A DNA stretch of 64,000 nt from Strigamia acuminata (Eukaryota; Arthropoda; Chilopoda; Geophilomorpha; Linotaeniidae): contig OX442315.1 of the NCBI GenBank assembly GCA_949358305.1, forward strand, positions 18,812,427-18,876,426, written 5' to 3'. Positions 25,251-36,544 of the stretch are shown piece after piece (positions within the stretch are counted from its first letter, which is position 1; every line of letters begins with the position of its first letter). The position numbers and the translations under genes were made by a program. The notes below the pieces were generated by a model, which had not been told where the DNA came from, did not search any database, and saw nothing but the letters and a program-made list of their open reading frames with translations.

Positions 25251-25356
25251 AAATAAGAAAAATATTAATAAAAATATATATTTTCCTTTGAAAATTTATT
25301 ATTTTAAATATTTTTGTGTAAATTGTGTATTTAATTTGCTTTCCTCTTTATTTCAG

Positions 25357-25453
25357 ATTAAATATCCAACTATACAGCCGCCATAATGACACCACAATTG
25401 GCCTTCGTCGACATGTTCGAGTTCGACGAGGAAATGCACAAACACACACTTGT
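25357..25453 (+). other. Possible exon with a short open frame
   Basis: An acceptor (CTTTATTTCAG) is followed by 97 bp ending at a strong donor (TTGT|GTAAGT). An ATG at 25386 opens MTPQLAFVDMFEFDEEMHKH and stays open to the donor. Codon use looks protein-like, but the homologous modules at about 25745 and 28320 do not keep the frame. I do not recognise it; it may be a non-coding exon. Confidence 0.2.
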
Positions 25454-25889
25454 GTAAGTAAATCTTAAAAAATTTATTATTTACAACTTAATCACTTTAT
25501 AAATCGAGGTAAATTCCGTCTCAAATTCAATACGAATTAAGATATGCTGGTTGAATATTAAAATTTTAAAAGAGATTTATTTTTTCTACAAGCTTATTGT
25601 AAAGATTTTAGGCGCCCCTTCTTTATGTAGTGATCCTGCACGGCGATACTTGCTTGGAAGGAATGTAGAAAGATTTAAAAACGTGTGTTATTGAGGTTTT
25701 TAGGAAATAATTTAATGAATTTCGGTATTTTTAATTTTTACGAAACTTGCTGAATTCGAACGAGTCTGTTCATGAGCACATATACTTGGGTGAATAAATT
25801 TTGCCTCAAATTAAATGTGAATATGAATATGAATATGAATATTAAATATGAATAATAAATTTTCAAAAGAAATTTATTTTTTCCAACTG

Positions 25890-26610
25890 GTTTAACGTAG
25901 TGTCCTCCCGTTTTTAATACGTCTTACAGTTTTATCAATTTTTTTTTCGATTTTAATCATTTTGTATGTTTTTGCGCATTCTTATACAGTTTGAACTCGA
26001 TGGAGCACGATTTTACACGGTTTGAACCCGATTTTAGACGTTTTTGCATTATTCTATCCGAATTTTACATGAGTTCACACGTTTTTATAATAAGTTATTA
26101 AAAATATTTTGTAAAGTTTTGAAATACCGACCTCCTCCCGGTAAAGTCGGTTCGGGGCGGCGCGCGGTGCAATAAACGCCGCCGAAGCCCCGGCGTTTAT
26201 TCGGGCCCGGCGTTTGAATGAACCCGGGGGTTTAAATGAGGCAGTACGATACCTTTTAACAATAGTTTCACATTATTTTAAAGTAAACTTTTTCAAAGTT
26301 AAACCAAAAAAAATATTAAAAGTAAAAACATCATATGTATTTGTTAATTTTGATGCAGTGAAGCATCTATAGTAGTGTTAACTGACAACTGTCGTCTGAC
26401 AACGTAAAACGTGTATTATCGGGGTTAAACAGTGTTAAACCGTGTAATAATAGGGCTCAGTCTGTGTAGAAATCATTTAATATCAGGTTTAATTGGCGTA
26501 AAAACACGAAAAAATGATTAAAATCGAAAAAAAATTGAAATATCGATTTTTTAAAAAAATTTTATTCAACCGAAACTCACAGCCAGATTAGAATTGCAAG
26601 GAAAATTCCC
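25890..26610 (+). repeat. Diverged direct repeat, copy 2
   Basis: Counterpart of 24690-25250. It differs by a GC-rich insertion (26129-26253) and by expansion of a 21-bp minisatellite directly after the shared GATTAGAATTGCAAG at its right end. Confidence 0.85.
26129..26253. mobile_element. Short GC-rich insertion with 5-bp target duplication
   Basis: Copy 1 of the surrounding repeat reads AAATACCTTTAACAATAG (about 24915). Here the same sequence is interrupted after AATACC by about 120 bp of GC-rich DNA and resumes after a second ATACC, so ATACC (26124-26128 and 26249-26253) is the apparent target duplication. The insert contains a hairpin (AATAAACGCCG with CGGCGTTTATT) and repeated CCCGGCGTTT/CCCGGGGGTTT motifs. 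It has no coding potential and does not match a family I can name. Confidence 0.8.
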
Positions 26611-27575
26611 AATTTTTCTCGTAAACTTCCCAATTTTTCTCGTAAAATTCCCAATTTTTCTCGTAAAATTCCCAATTTTTCTCGTAAACTTCCCAATTTT
26701 TCTCGTAAAATTCCCAATTTTTCTCGTAAAATTCCCAATTTTTCTCGTAAACTTCCCAATTTTTCTCGTAAAATTCCCAATTTTTCTCGTAAAATTCCCA
26801 ATTTTTCTCGTAAAATTCCCAATTTTTCTCGTAAAATTCCCAATTTTTCTCGTAAAATTCCCAATTTTTCTCGTAAAATTCCCAATTTTTCTCGTAAACT
26901 TCCCAATTTTTCTCGTAAAATTCCCAATTTTTCTCGTAAACTTCCCAATTTTTCTCGTAAAATTCCCAATTTTTCTCGTAAAATTCCCAATTTTTCTCGT
27001 AAAATTCCCAATTTTTCTCGTAAAATTCCCAATTTTTCTCGTAAAATTCCCAATTTTTCTCGTAAAATTCCCAATTTTTCTCGTAAAATTCCCAATTTTT
27101 CTCGTAAAATTCCCAATTTTTCTCGTAAAATTCCCAATTTTTCTCGTAAAATTCCCAATTTTTCTCGTAAAATTCCCAATTTTTCTCGTAAAATTCCCAA
27201 TTTTTCTCGTAAAATTCCCAATTTTTCTCGTAAAATTCCCAATTTTTCTCGTAAAATTCCCAATTTTTCTCGTAAAATTCCCAATTTTTCTCGCAAAATT
27301 CCCAATTTTTCTCGCAAAATTTCCAATTTTTTTCGGAAAATTTCCCAATTTTTTTCGCAAAAATTCCCAATTTTTCTCGCAAAAATTCCCAATTTTTCTC
27401 GTAAAATTCCCAATTTTTCTCGTAAAATTCCCAATTTTTCTCGTAAAATTCCCAATTTTTCTCGTAAAATTCCCAATTTTTCTCGTAAAATTCCCAATTT
27501 TTCTCGTAAAATTCCCAATTTTTCTCGTAAAATTCCCAATTTTTCTCGTAAAATTCCCAATTTTTCTCATAAAAT
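26601..27575. repeat. 21-bp minisatellite
   Basis: About 46 tandem copies of CCCAATTTTTCTCGTAAAATT with few variants (AAACTT for AAAATT; a degenerate patch at about 27300-27380). Because the period is a multiple of three and the unit lacks stops in several frames, ORFs of 264-349 codons appear on both strands, all seven-residue repeats. They are products of the repeat, not genes. Confidence 0.97.
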
Positions 27576-27919
27576 TATAAAATTTCTTTTTTTTAAAACA
27601 GAAAGCAGACCACATTGAAAATAAATCTCAGAGCCATTTTTAGAGATTTGATTCTGAGCCATCCACAACTTCAAGATGGGAAATGAAGTCCCTAGATGTT
27701 CAAAATGTGTAAGTATAGTTTCCAAATTTAACAAAAATATTGGAAATAATTTAATGAATCAGCCATATTTTAATATTTTTGAAAAGCACAGTAAACGATG
27801 CCTGAATTCAAACATGGCCCTTGGGGTTAGTAATAATAATAATATCAAATTCACAATATCCTAGTCTTGATGAGAAAGATCATGCACATGCGGATTGCAG
27901 AGAAGTGGCTCAGAACTAA

Positions 27920-28010
27920 GCCAGTTCTGAGCCAATCACAGCGACCGCAGGTAAGAACCAGATTGCATTGTGGGAAGTAGAACAGTATGCAGTCTGACGC
28001 GATGTCAATG
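27920..28010 (+). promoter_or_regulatory. Promoter-like module 3
   Basis: CTGAGCCAATCACAGCGACC (CCAAT box) is followed by GCATTGTGGGAAGTAG (ZNF143/Staf-like on the other strand) and then AGTCTGACGCGATG with CAACCATTGGG. The arrangement parallels the modules at 23.58 and 28.58 kb, with more decay at the ETS position. Confidence 0.4.
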
Positions 28011-28584
28011 GCAACCATTGGGTGGTATATTGAGAATTAATCTTCAGCCATCTACTCAGTTCGAGGTGGGAATTTGAGTTTGTTTATCTAAACTACAATT
28101 AAGATTTATAACGATTTTTGGCATTTTTAGTTTTTTTTTTCTACCAGAAGGCGGACCACGGTGAAATCGAATCTCTCCTCGCCTTGATGAGGAATAAAGT
28201 TTCCTGAGCTTCAAAATGTAGATTGGTAAGTGCACTTTTTAAATTTATCAATATTTTAGGAAATTCCTTAATGAATTTTGGTATTTTTAATTTTTAATTT
28301 TCAAGAAACTTAGTAATTCGAACAAATGGCGGCTGAGTGTGTTCATCAGCACACACACTTGGGTAAATAAATTTCGCTTTGAATTAAATGTGAAATACGA
28401 TAGGCTTATGAATACTAAAATTGCAAAAGAAATTTATTTTTTCTACAGATTTGAGGCGTCCTTTCTTTATGTAGAGTTCCTGCACGGCCATACTTGTCAC
28501 AATTTTTCTCAAATGTTTTTAATTTGACATTAATAAATTGTTGGTTTATTTATTTTTATTTTTTTCTCTTTCCAGCGGTATTAC

Positions 28585-28720
28585 GATTCGTTACCCGGAA
28601 GTGACGTAACTACTGGTTGTAAGTCCGATCGTAAGACAGGAAATAAGAACGAGACTGCATTGTAGGAAGAAGAGCAGCGAAACGTGACGTAATGGCCTAG
28701 AACAGCAGCAACCATTGGCA
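28585..28720 (+). promoter_or_regulatory. Promoter-like module 4 with an ETS-CRE composite
   Basis: TTACCCGGAAGTGACGTAAC joins an ETS core to a CRE-like half site, a common composite in housekeeping promoters. GCATTGTAGGA and GTGACGTAATGGCCTAGAAC with CAGCAGCAACCATTGGC follow. Same order of blocks as modules 2 and 3. Confidence 0.4.
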
Positions 28721-29419
28721 ACCAACTTGGTAAATTAGAAACATTTCTGTGAATACGAATTAAGAAATACTTGTTGATTACTAAAATTTGAAAAGAAATT
28801 TAATTATTTTTCCTACAGGCTCAATTTAATGATTTGATGTGTCACACTTGGATGGAAGGAATGCAGAAAAGTTTTCAATTGAATTTTAATAGTTGGGGTT
28901 GGGGCATGAAAAGTTTTCAAGCGCGCGTCACGATTTTTTCTTTTTGCAGGTCGATTTATATCTGCAATGTTTTTCAGAAGAAGTATGTTTCATACTGGCT
29001 TAATGTTATACCATGAGTATGTAAAAAGAAACACGATTAGGACATGTAATGTTATTTGCATGGCATTACACCGTGGATGTTTTGCCATTAATAAGTTGTT
29101 TGTTCGTTTGTTATTTTTCTTTTTTTCAGGGAAATTAATTGCTGCCGTTTGGAGACTGATTTGTGTATGTAATGTCTGCAAAAGTTAGAAGAATAAAGGT
29201 TTTGCAAGTCTTTGATCGAATTCGTGTCTCCAAGTGACGACCTGGAAACACGAACTCGATACGCAATATGCAAAAGAGCACATAAACCCAATGGTCGACC
29301 GCTTGCTGCCTCATTCCATGGATTTTGGCTTTTGTGCAACACGTCGCGTGAAGTTGCAGATTTCTAAAAGTAATTTGTTTAAATTGATAATGTTTATTTT
29401 TTCTTGTTTCTTTCGACAA

Positions 29420-32400
29420 CAATGGATGGGATCCGCAAATTGCAAGCAATGATGTTTTTCACAGTTTGGCATTGAGTCTGGGAGGAAGTTGATCCTAAGA
29501 TAAAAGGTGCTTCCGGGGAAGTTGGTCCTAAGATAAAAGGCGCTTCCAAAGAAGTTGGTAGTTGGTCCTACAGTAAAAGGCGCTACCGCTGCGCGTAAAT
29601 TGATATGTGATAGGCAAGACCAAGGCGCTATACTTCGCTATATGCAGCCGAGCATTGTTAGCCACCACTCACTATCGTCTTTTATGCACGGTCAAGTGAT
29701 TTTCACGGGTATCAGCAATAGAACTCAAACGAGGGACATGCTGTGAATTACCCAAATGGAAGAGTAATGTTGAAAAGGTGATTACACTTGGCTTCACACA
29801 GTGGCGCAAAAAGAACTCAGCTCGAGTAATGCTAATTTGTGTTAAACTAGCTTGCGTTTGCTGATGAAAAAGGATTTTACCACTACGCAGATTTCTACAG
29901 GTAATTTATTTAAATTAATGTTTTATTTATTGTTGGTTATTAATTTTATTTTTTGTTTCTTTTGACAGCAATGGATGGGACCCACAAATTGCAAGTAATG
30001 ATGTTTTTCACAGTTTGGCATTGAGTCTGGGAGGAAGTTGATCCTAAGATAAAAGGTGCTTCCGGGGAAGTTGATCCTAAGATAAAAGGTGCTTCCAGGG
30101 AAGTTGGTCCTAAGATAAAAGGCGCTTCCAAAGAAGTTGGTAGTTGGTCCTACAGTAAAAGGCGCTACCGCTGCGCGTAAATTGATATGTGATAGGCAAG
30201 ACCAAGGCGCTATACCTCGCTATATGCAGCCGAGCATTGTTAGCCACCACTCACTATCGTCTTTTATGCGCGGTCAAGTGATTTTCACGGGTATCAGCAG
30301 TAGAACTCAAACGAGGGACATGCTGTGAATTACCCAAATGGAAGAGTAATGTTGAAAAGGTGATTACACTTGGCTTCACACAGTGGCGCAAAAAGAACTC
30401 AGCTCGAGTAATGCTAATTTGTGTTAAACTAGCTTGTGTTTGCTGGTGAAAAAGGATTTTACCACTACGCAGATTTCTACAGGTAATTTATTTAAATTAA
30501 TGTTTTATTTATTGTTGGTTATTAATTTTATTTTTTTGTTTCTTTTGACAGCAATGGATGGATCCCACAAATTGCAAGTAATGATGTTTTTCACAGTTTG
30601 GCATTGAGTCTGGGAGGAAGTTGATCCTAAGATAAAAGGTGCTTCCGGGGAAGTTGGTCCTAAGATAAAAGGCGCTTCCAAAGAAGTTGGTAGTTGGTCC
30701 TACAGTAAAAGGCGCTACCGCTGCGCGTAAATTGATATGTGATAGGCAAGACCAAGGCGCTATACTTCGCTATATGCAGCCGAGCATTGTTAGCCACCAC
30801 TCACTATCGTCTTTTATGCGCGGTCAAGTGATTTTCACGGGTATCAGCAATAGAACTCAAACGAGGGACATGCTGTGAATTACCCAAATGGAAGAGTAAT
30901 GTTGAAAAGGTGATTACACTTGGCTTCACACAGTGGCGCAAAAAGAACTCAGCTCGAGTAATGCTAATTTGTGTTAAACTAGCTTGCGTTTGCTGATGAA
31001 AAAGGATTTTACCACTACGCAGATTTCTACAGGTAATTTATTTAAATTAATGTTTTATTTATTGTTGGTTATTAATTTTATTTTTTTGTTTCTTTTGACA
31101 GCAATGGATGGATCCCACAAATTGCAAGTAATGATGTTTTTCACAGTTTGGCATTGAGTCTGGGAGGAAGTTGATCCTAAGATAAAAGGTGCTTCCGGGG
31201 AAGTTGATCCTAAGATAAAAGGTGCTTCCAGGGAAGTTGGTCCTAAGATAAAAGGCGCTTCCAAAGAAGTTGGTAGTTGGTCCTACAGTAAAAGGCGCTA
31301 CCGCTGCGCGTAAATTGATATGTGATAGGCAAGACCAAGGCGCTATACCTCGCTATATGCAGCCGAGCATTGTTAGCCACCACTCACTATCGTCTTTTAT
31401 GCGCGGTCAAGTGATTTTCACGGGTATCAGCAGTAGAACTCAAACGAGGGACATGCTGTGAATTACCCAAATGGAAGAGTAATGTTGAAAAGGTGATTAC
31501 ACTTGGCTTCACACAGTGGCGCAAAAAGAACTCAGCTCGAGTAATGCTAATTTGTGTTAAACTAGCTTGTGTTTGCTGGTGAAAAAGGATTTTACCACTA
31601 CGCAGATTTCTACAGGTAATTTATTTAAATTAATGTTTTATTTATTGTTGGTTATTAATTTTATTTTTTTGTTTCTTTTGACAGCAATGGATGGATCCCA
31701 CAAATTGCAAGTAATGATGTTTTTCACAGTTTGGCATTGAGTCTGGGAGGAAGTTGATCCTAAGATAAAAGGTGCTTCCGGGGAAGTTGGTCCTAAGATA
31801 AAAGGCGCTTCCAAAGAAGTTGGTAGTTGGTCCTACAGTAAAAGGCGCTACCGCTGCGCGTAAATTGATATGTGATAGGCAAGACCAAGGCGCTATACTT
31901 CGCTATATGCAGCCGAGCATTGTTAGCCACCACTCACTATCGTCTTTTATGCGCGGTCAAGTGATTTTCACGGGTATCAGCAATAGAACTCAAACGAGGG
32001 ACATGCTGTGAATTACCCAAATGGAAGAGTAATGTTGAAAAGGTGATTACACTTGGCTTCACGCAGTGGCGCAAAAAGAACTCAGCTCGAGTAATGCTAA
32101 TTTGTGTTAAACTAGCTTGCGTTTGCTGATGAAAAAGGATTTTACCACTACGCAGATTTCTACAGGTAATTTATTTAAATTAATGTTTTATTTATTGTTG
32201 GTTATTAATTTTATTTTTTGTTTCTTTTGACAGCAATGGATGGGACCCACAAATTGCAAGTAATGATGTTTTTCACAGTTTGGCATTGAGTCTGAGAGGA
32301 AGTTGATCCTAAGATAAAAGGTGCTTCCGGGGAAGTTGATCCTAAGATAAAAGGTGCTTCCGGGGAAGTTGGTCCTAAGATAAAAGGCGCTTCCAAAGAA

Positions 32401-35400
32401 GTTGGTAGTTGGTCCTACAGTAAAAGGCGCTACCGCTTCTGCCAAACTAACACGTGTGGCGTGCACGGTCAAGTGATTTTCACGGGTATCAGCAATAGAA
32501 CTCAAACGAGGGACATGCTAAGAATTACCCAAATGGAAGAGTAATGTTGAAAAGGTGATTACACTTGGCTTCACACAGTGGCGCAAAAAGAACTCAGCTC
32601 GAGTAATGCTAATTTGTGTTAAACTAGCTTGCGTTTGCTGATGAAAAAGGATTTTACTACTACGCAGATTTCTACAGGTAATTTATTTAAATTAATGTTT
32701 TATTTATTGTTGGTTATTAATTTTAATTTTTTGTTTCTTTTGACAGCAATGGATGGATCCCACAAATTGCAAGTAATGATGTTTTTCACAGTTTGGCATT
32801 GAGTCTGGGAGGAAGTTGATCCTAAGATAAAAGGTGCTTCCGGGGAAGTTGGTCCTAAGATAAAAGGCGCTTCCAAAGAAGTTGGTAGTTGGTCCTACAG
32901 TAAAAGGCGCTACCGCTGCGCGTAAATTGATATGTGATAGGCAAGACCAAGGCGCTATACTTCGCTATATGCAGCCGAGCATTGTTAGCCACCACTCACT
33001 ATCGTCTTTTATGCGCGGTCAAGTGATTTTCACGGGTATCAGCAATAGAACTCAAACGAGGGACATGCTGTGAATTACCCAAATGGAAGAGTAATGTTGA
33101 AAAGGTGATTACACTTGGTTTCACACATTGGCTCAAAAAGAACTCAGCTCGAGTAATGCTAATTTGTGTTAAACTAGCTTGCGTTTGTGACGAAAAAGAA
33201 TTTTACCACTACGCAGATTTCTACAGGTAATTTATTGAAATTAATGTTTTATTTATTGTTGGTTATTAATTTTATTTTTTCTTGTTTCTTTCGGCAGCAA
33301 TGGATGGATCCCGCAAATTGCAAGTAATGATGTTTTTCACCTTTTGGCATTGAGTCTGGGAGGAAGTTGGTCCTAAGATGAAAGGCGCTTCCAGGGAAGT
33401 TGGTCCTAAAGTAAAAGGCGCTTCCGCTTGCCAAACTTACACGTGTGGCGTGCACGGTCAAGTGATTTTCACGGGTAGCAGCAATAGAACTCAAACGAGG
33501 AACATGCTGTGAATTACCCAAATGGAAGAGTAATGTTGAAAAGGTGATTACACTTGGCTTCGAACAGTGGCGTAAAAAGCAATGGATGGATCCCGCAAAT
33601 TGCAAGTAATGATGTTTTTCACAGTTTGGCATTGAGTCTGGGAGGAAGTTGATCCTAAGATAAAAGGTGCTTCCGGGGAAGTTGGTCCTAAGATAAAAGG
33701 CGCTTCCAAAGAAGTTGGTAGTTGGTCCTACAGTAAAAGGCGCTATCGCTGCGTGTAAATTGATATGTGATAGGCAAGACCAAGGCGCTATACCTCGCTA
33801 TATGCAGCCGAGCATTGTTAGCCACCACTCACTATCGTCTTTTATGCGCGGTCAAGTGATTTTCACGGGTATCAGCAATAGAACTCAAACGAGGGACATG
33901 CTGTGAATTACCCAAATGGAAGAATAATGTTGAAAAGGTGATTACACTTGGCTTCACACGTTGGCGCAAAAAGAACTCAGCTCGAGTAATGCTAATTTGT
34001 GTTAAACTAGCTTGCGTTTGTGCTTGAGCTGGTGATCAATAGACTGGGAGGACGGTCCTGCCTAGAAGGACCTTCCGTAGACCGGGTAAAAGTGACCACA
34101 CACTTACAGGCATATTTGACTAAGTCAAGTAGTCCCAGGGGGGGGACACGTCCCAGGGGAGGGACACGCCAACCGGGAAATAATTTTCAATGAATTTTAA
34201 TGATTTTCACGAATTGGCATTTGACCAACACGAACTGGCAACTCGTGAGGAATTGGCATTTGACCAATGGGCAAAGTGGTTCAAAAAAAGGTGATTATCT
34301 TTGGTTTCGGAACCCGTCTTGGTCATTACGCTCATTAAGGAAAAAGGAACAAATAATGATGTTTTTTACATTTTGGCATTGAGTCTGGGAGGAAGTTGGT
34401 CCTAAGATGAAAGGCGCTTCCAGGGAAGTTGGTCCTAAAGTAAAAGGCGCTTCCGCGGCCACGGTCAAGTGATTTTCACGGGTAGCAGCAATAGAACTCA
34501 AACGAGGGACATGCTAAGAATTACCCAAATGGAAGAGTAATGTTGAAAAGGTGATTACACTTGGCTTCACACAGTGGCGCAAAAAGAACTCAGCTCGAGT
34601 AATGCTAATTTGTGTTAAACTAGCTTGCGTTTGCTGATGAAAAAGGATTTTACCACTACGCAGATTTCTACAGGTAATTTATTTAAATTAATGTTTTATT
34701 TATAGTTGGTTATTAATTTTATTTTTTTGTTTCTTTTGACAGCAATGGATGGATCCCACAAATTGCAAGTAATGATGTTTTTCACAGTTTGGCATTGAGT
34801 CTGGGAGGAAGTTGATCCTAAGATAAAAGGTGCTTCCGGGGAAGTTGATCCTAAGATAAAAGGTGCTTCCAGGGAAGTTGGTCCTAAGATAAAAGGCGCT
34901 TCCAAAGAAGTTGGTAGTTGGTCCTACAGTAAAAGGCGCTACCGCTGCGCGTAAATTGATATGTGATAGGCAAGACCAAGGCGCTATACCTCGCTATATG
35001 CAGCCGAGCATTGTTAGCCACCACTCACTATCGTCTTTTATGCGCGGTCAAGTGATTTTCACGGGTATCAGCAGTAGAACTCAAACGAGGGACATGCTGT
35101 GAATTACCCAAATGGAAGAGTAATGTTGAAAAGGTGATTACACTTGGCTTCACACAGTGGCGCAAAAAGAACTCAGCTCGAGTAATGCTAATTTGTGTTA
35201 AACTAGCTTGCGTTTGCTGGTGAAAAAGGATTTTACCACTACGCAGATTTCTACAGGTAATTTATTTAAATTAATGTTTTATTTATTGTTGGTTATTAAT
35301 TTTATTTTTTTGTTTCTTTTGACAGCAATGGATGGATTCCACAAATTGCAAGTAATGATGTTTTTCACAGTTTGGCATTGAGTCTGGGAGGAAGTTGATC

Positions 35401-35800
35401 CTAAGATAAAAGGTGCTTCCGGGGAAGTTGGTCCTAAGATAAAAGGCGCTTCCAAAGAAGTTGGTAGTTGGTCCTACAGTAAAAGGCGCTACCGCTGCGC
35501 GTAAATTGATATGTGATAGGCAAGACCAAGGCGCTATACCTCGCTATATGCAGCCGAGCATTGTTAGCCACCACTCACTATCGTCTTTTATGCGCGGTCA
35601 AGTGATTTTCACGGGTATCAGCAATAGAACTCAAACGAGGGACATGCTGTGAATTACCCAAATGGAAGAGTAATGTTGAAAAGGTGATTACACTTGGCTT
35701 CACACAGTGGCGCAAAAAGAACTCAGCTCGAGTAATGCTAATTTGTGTTAAACTAGCTTGCGTTTGTGTTTGAGCTGGTGGTCGATTCGGATTTCTACAG
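29420..35800 (+). repeat. Tandem array of ~550-bp units, each with an intron-like segment
   Basis: Units open with CAATGGATGG at 29420, 29969, 30552, 31102, 31685, 32234, 32747, 33298, 33580, 34743 and 35326, with one degenerate unit near 34350. Full units alternate 583 and about 550 bp; the difference is one extra copy of a 33-bp sub-repeat (GTTGATCCTAAGATAAAAGG core). Ten segments of 64-71 bp run from CTACAG|GTAATTTATTTAAA to an AG end (TTGACAG in most; TCGGCAG before 33298 and TGGAATTTAG in the last): 29901-29968, 30483-30551, 31033-31101, 31617-31684, 32166-32233, 32678-32746, 33227-33297, 34674-34742, 35257-35325 and 35801-35864. Spliced out, they leave exon-like pieces of mostly 514 and 481 nt. 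The 63-codon frame in each unit lacks an ATG and is not credited as a gene. Confidence 0.95.
34020..34350. other. Non-repeat segment inside the array
   Basis: The array is interrupted by sequence found nowhere else in the window: an imperfect palindrome GGACGGTCCTGCCTAGAAGGACCTTCC, a G8 tract with duplicated GTCCCAGGGG, and two copies of GGCATTTGACCAA. Its left edge (TTGAGCTGGTGATC) resembles the end of the last array unit (35771: TTGAGCTGGTGGTC), so two arrays may have been joined here. No gene is visible. Confidence 0.5.
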
Positions 35801-35867
35801 GTAATTTATTTAAATTAATGTTTTATTGTTGATTATTAATTTTATTTTGTTCTTGTGGAATTTAGGG

Positions 35868-35960
35868 TCGTCAATGAAGCCGTCAATGAAGCCGTCAATG
35901 AAGCATTGGATGTCGTCATCAATGAAGCAGTGGATGTCGTCATCAATGAAGCATTTGCTG
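35868..35960 (+). repeat. GTCAATGAAGC short tandem repeat
   Basis: Begins next to the last intron acceptor of the array. Seven imperfect copies around GTCAATGAAGC keep a frame rich in VNEA/VINEA. No initiator context or family match; it reads as a short tandem repeat in the tail of the locus. Confidence 0.6.
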
Positions 35961-36104
35961 TTTTTTATTTTATTTGTTTTATTTTACTTGTTTTGAGATT
36001 GTGTAATTTTTGTTTTAAAATTCTAGAGAAAATTGTACCACAGTTTGCAAAAAGAGGTGTAAAACAAAAGAATGATAAGAAGAAAAATAAGAAATAGAAC
36101 AAGA

Positions 36105-36260
36105 AAAATGAAAAACAAAATAAAAGCAACAAAAAAGAGTAACAAAATAAAAGCAACAAAAAAGAGTAACAAAATAAAAGCAACAAAAAAGAGTAACAAA
36201 ATAAAAGCAACAAAAAAGAATAACAAAATTAAAGCAACAAAAAAGAATAACATTAAAATA
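36105..36260. repeat. 27-bp A-rich tandem repeat
   Basis: Five to six copies of a 27-bp unit containing AAAGCAACAAAAAAGAGTAAC. The low-complexity open frames on both strands are artefacts of the period. Confidence 0.9.
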
Positions 36261-36525
36261 AAATAGAAGGTGGAGTTCTGCAATGTGTGATTTTAAATTA
36301 ATGCTAAATTTGGCCAAACCATAGACAAAAATGGATATTGTTGACGGTTAATTAAATGTTTTTGAATAAATTGCTGTCATAGAAGTGAAATAAATTTATT
36401 TGAATCGTGGTCATTGAATCACGAACATGACGTTCGTGGTTGAATATGTTCACAAAACAGAAGGAAAAGTGCGGGGAAGAAGCAAAGAATATTTTAAAAG
36501 GAAGATGGAAATGCTTAAAGAGCTA

Positions 36526-36531
36526 AATAAA
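36526..36531 (+). terminator. Possible poly(A) signal of the non-coding locus
   Basis: AATAAA lies downstream of the last array intron and its tail. Another AATAAA occurs near 36390. Either could end a transcript from the array. Confidence 0.3.
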
Positions 36532-36544
36532 ATATAAACATAAC

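Noticed and set aside
26566-27615. Four overlapping ORFs of 264-349 codons on both strands
   Set aside because: All are translations of one 21-bp minisatellite; a period divisible by three keeps frames open by chance.
29555-35652. Repeated 63-codon frames (+) and PEAPFILGSTS-type frames (-)
   Set aside because: They begin at non-ATG codons, are carried by the satellite unit and show no independent conservation; several units break them.
29420-35800. CRISPR-like impression of regular repeats
   Set aside because: Units are ~550 bp, contiguous, with no short repeat-spacer architecture, and the DNA is eukaryotic.
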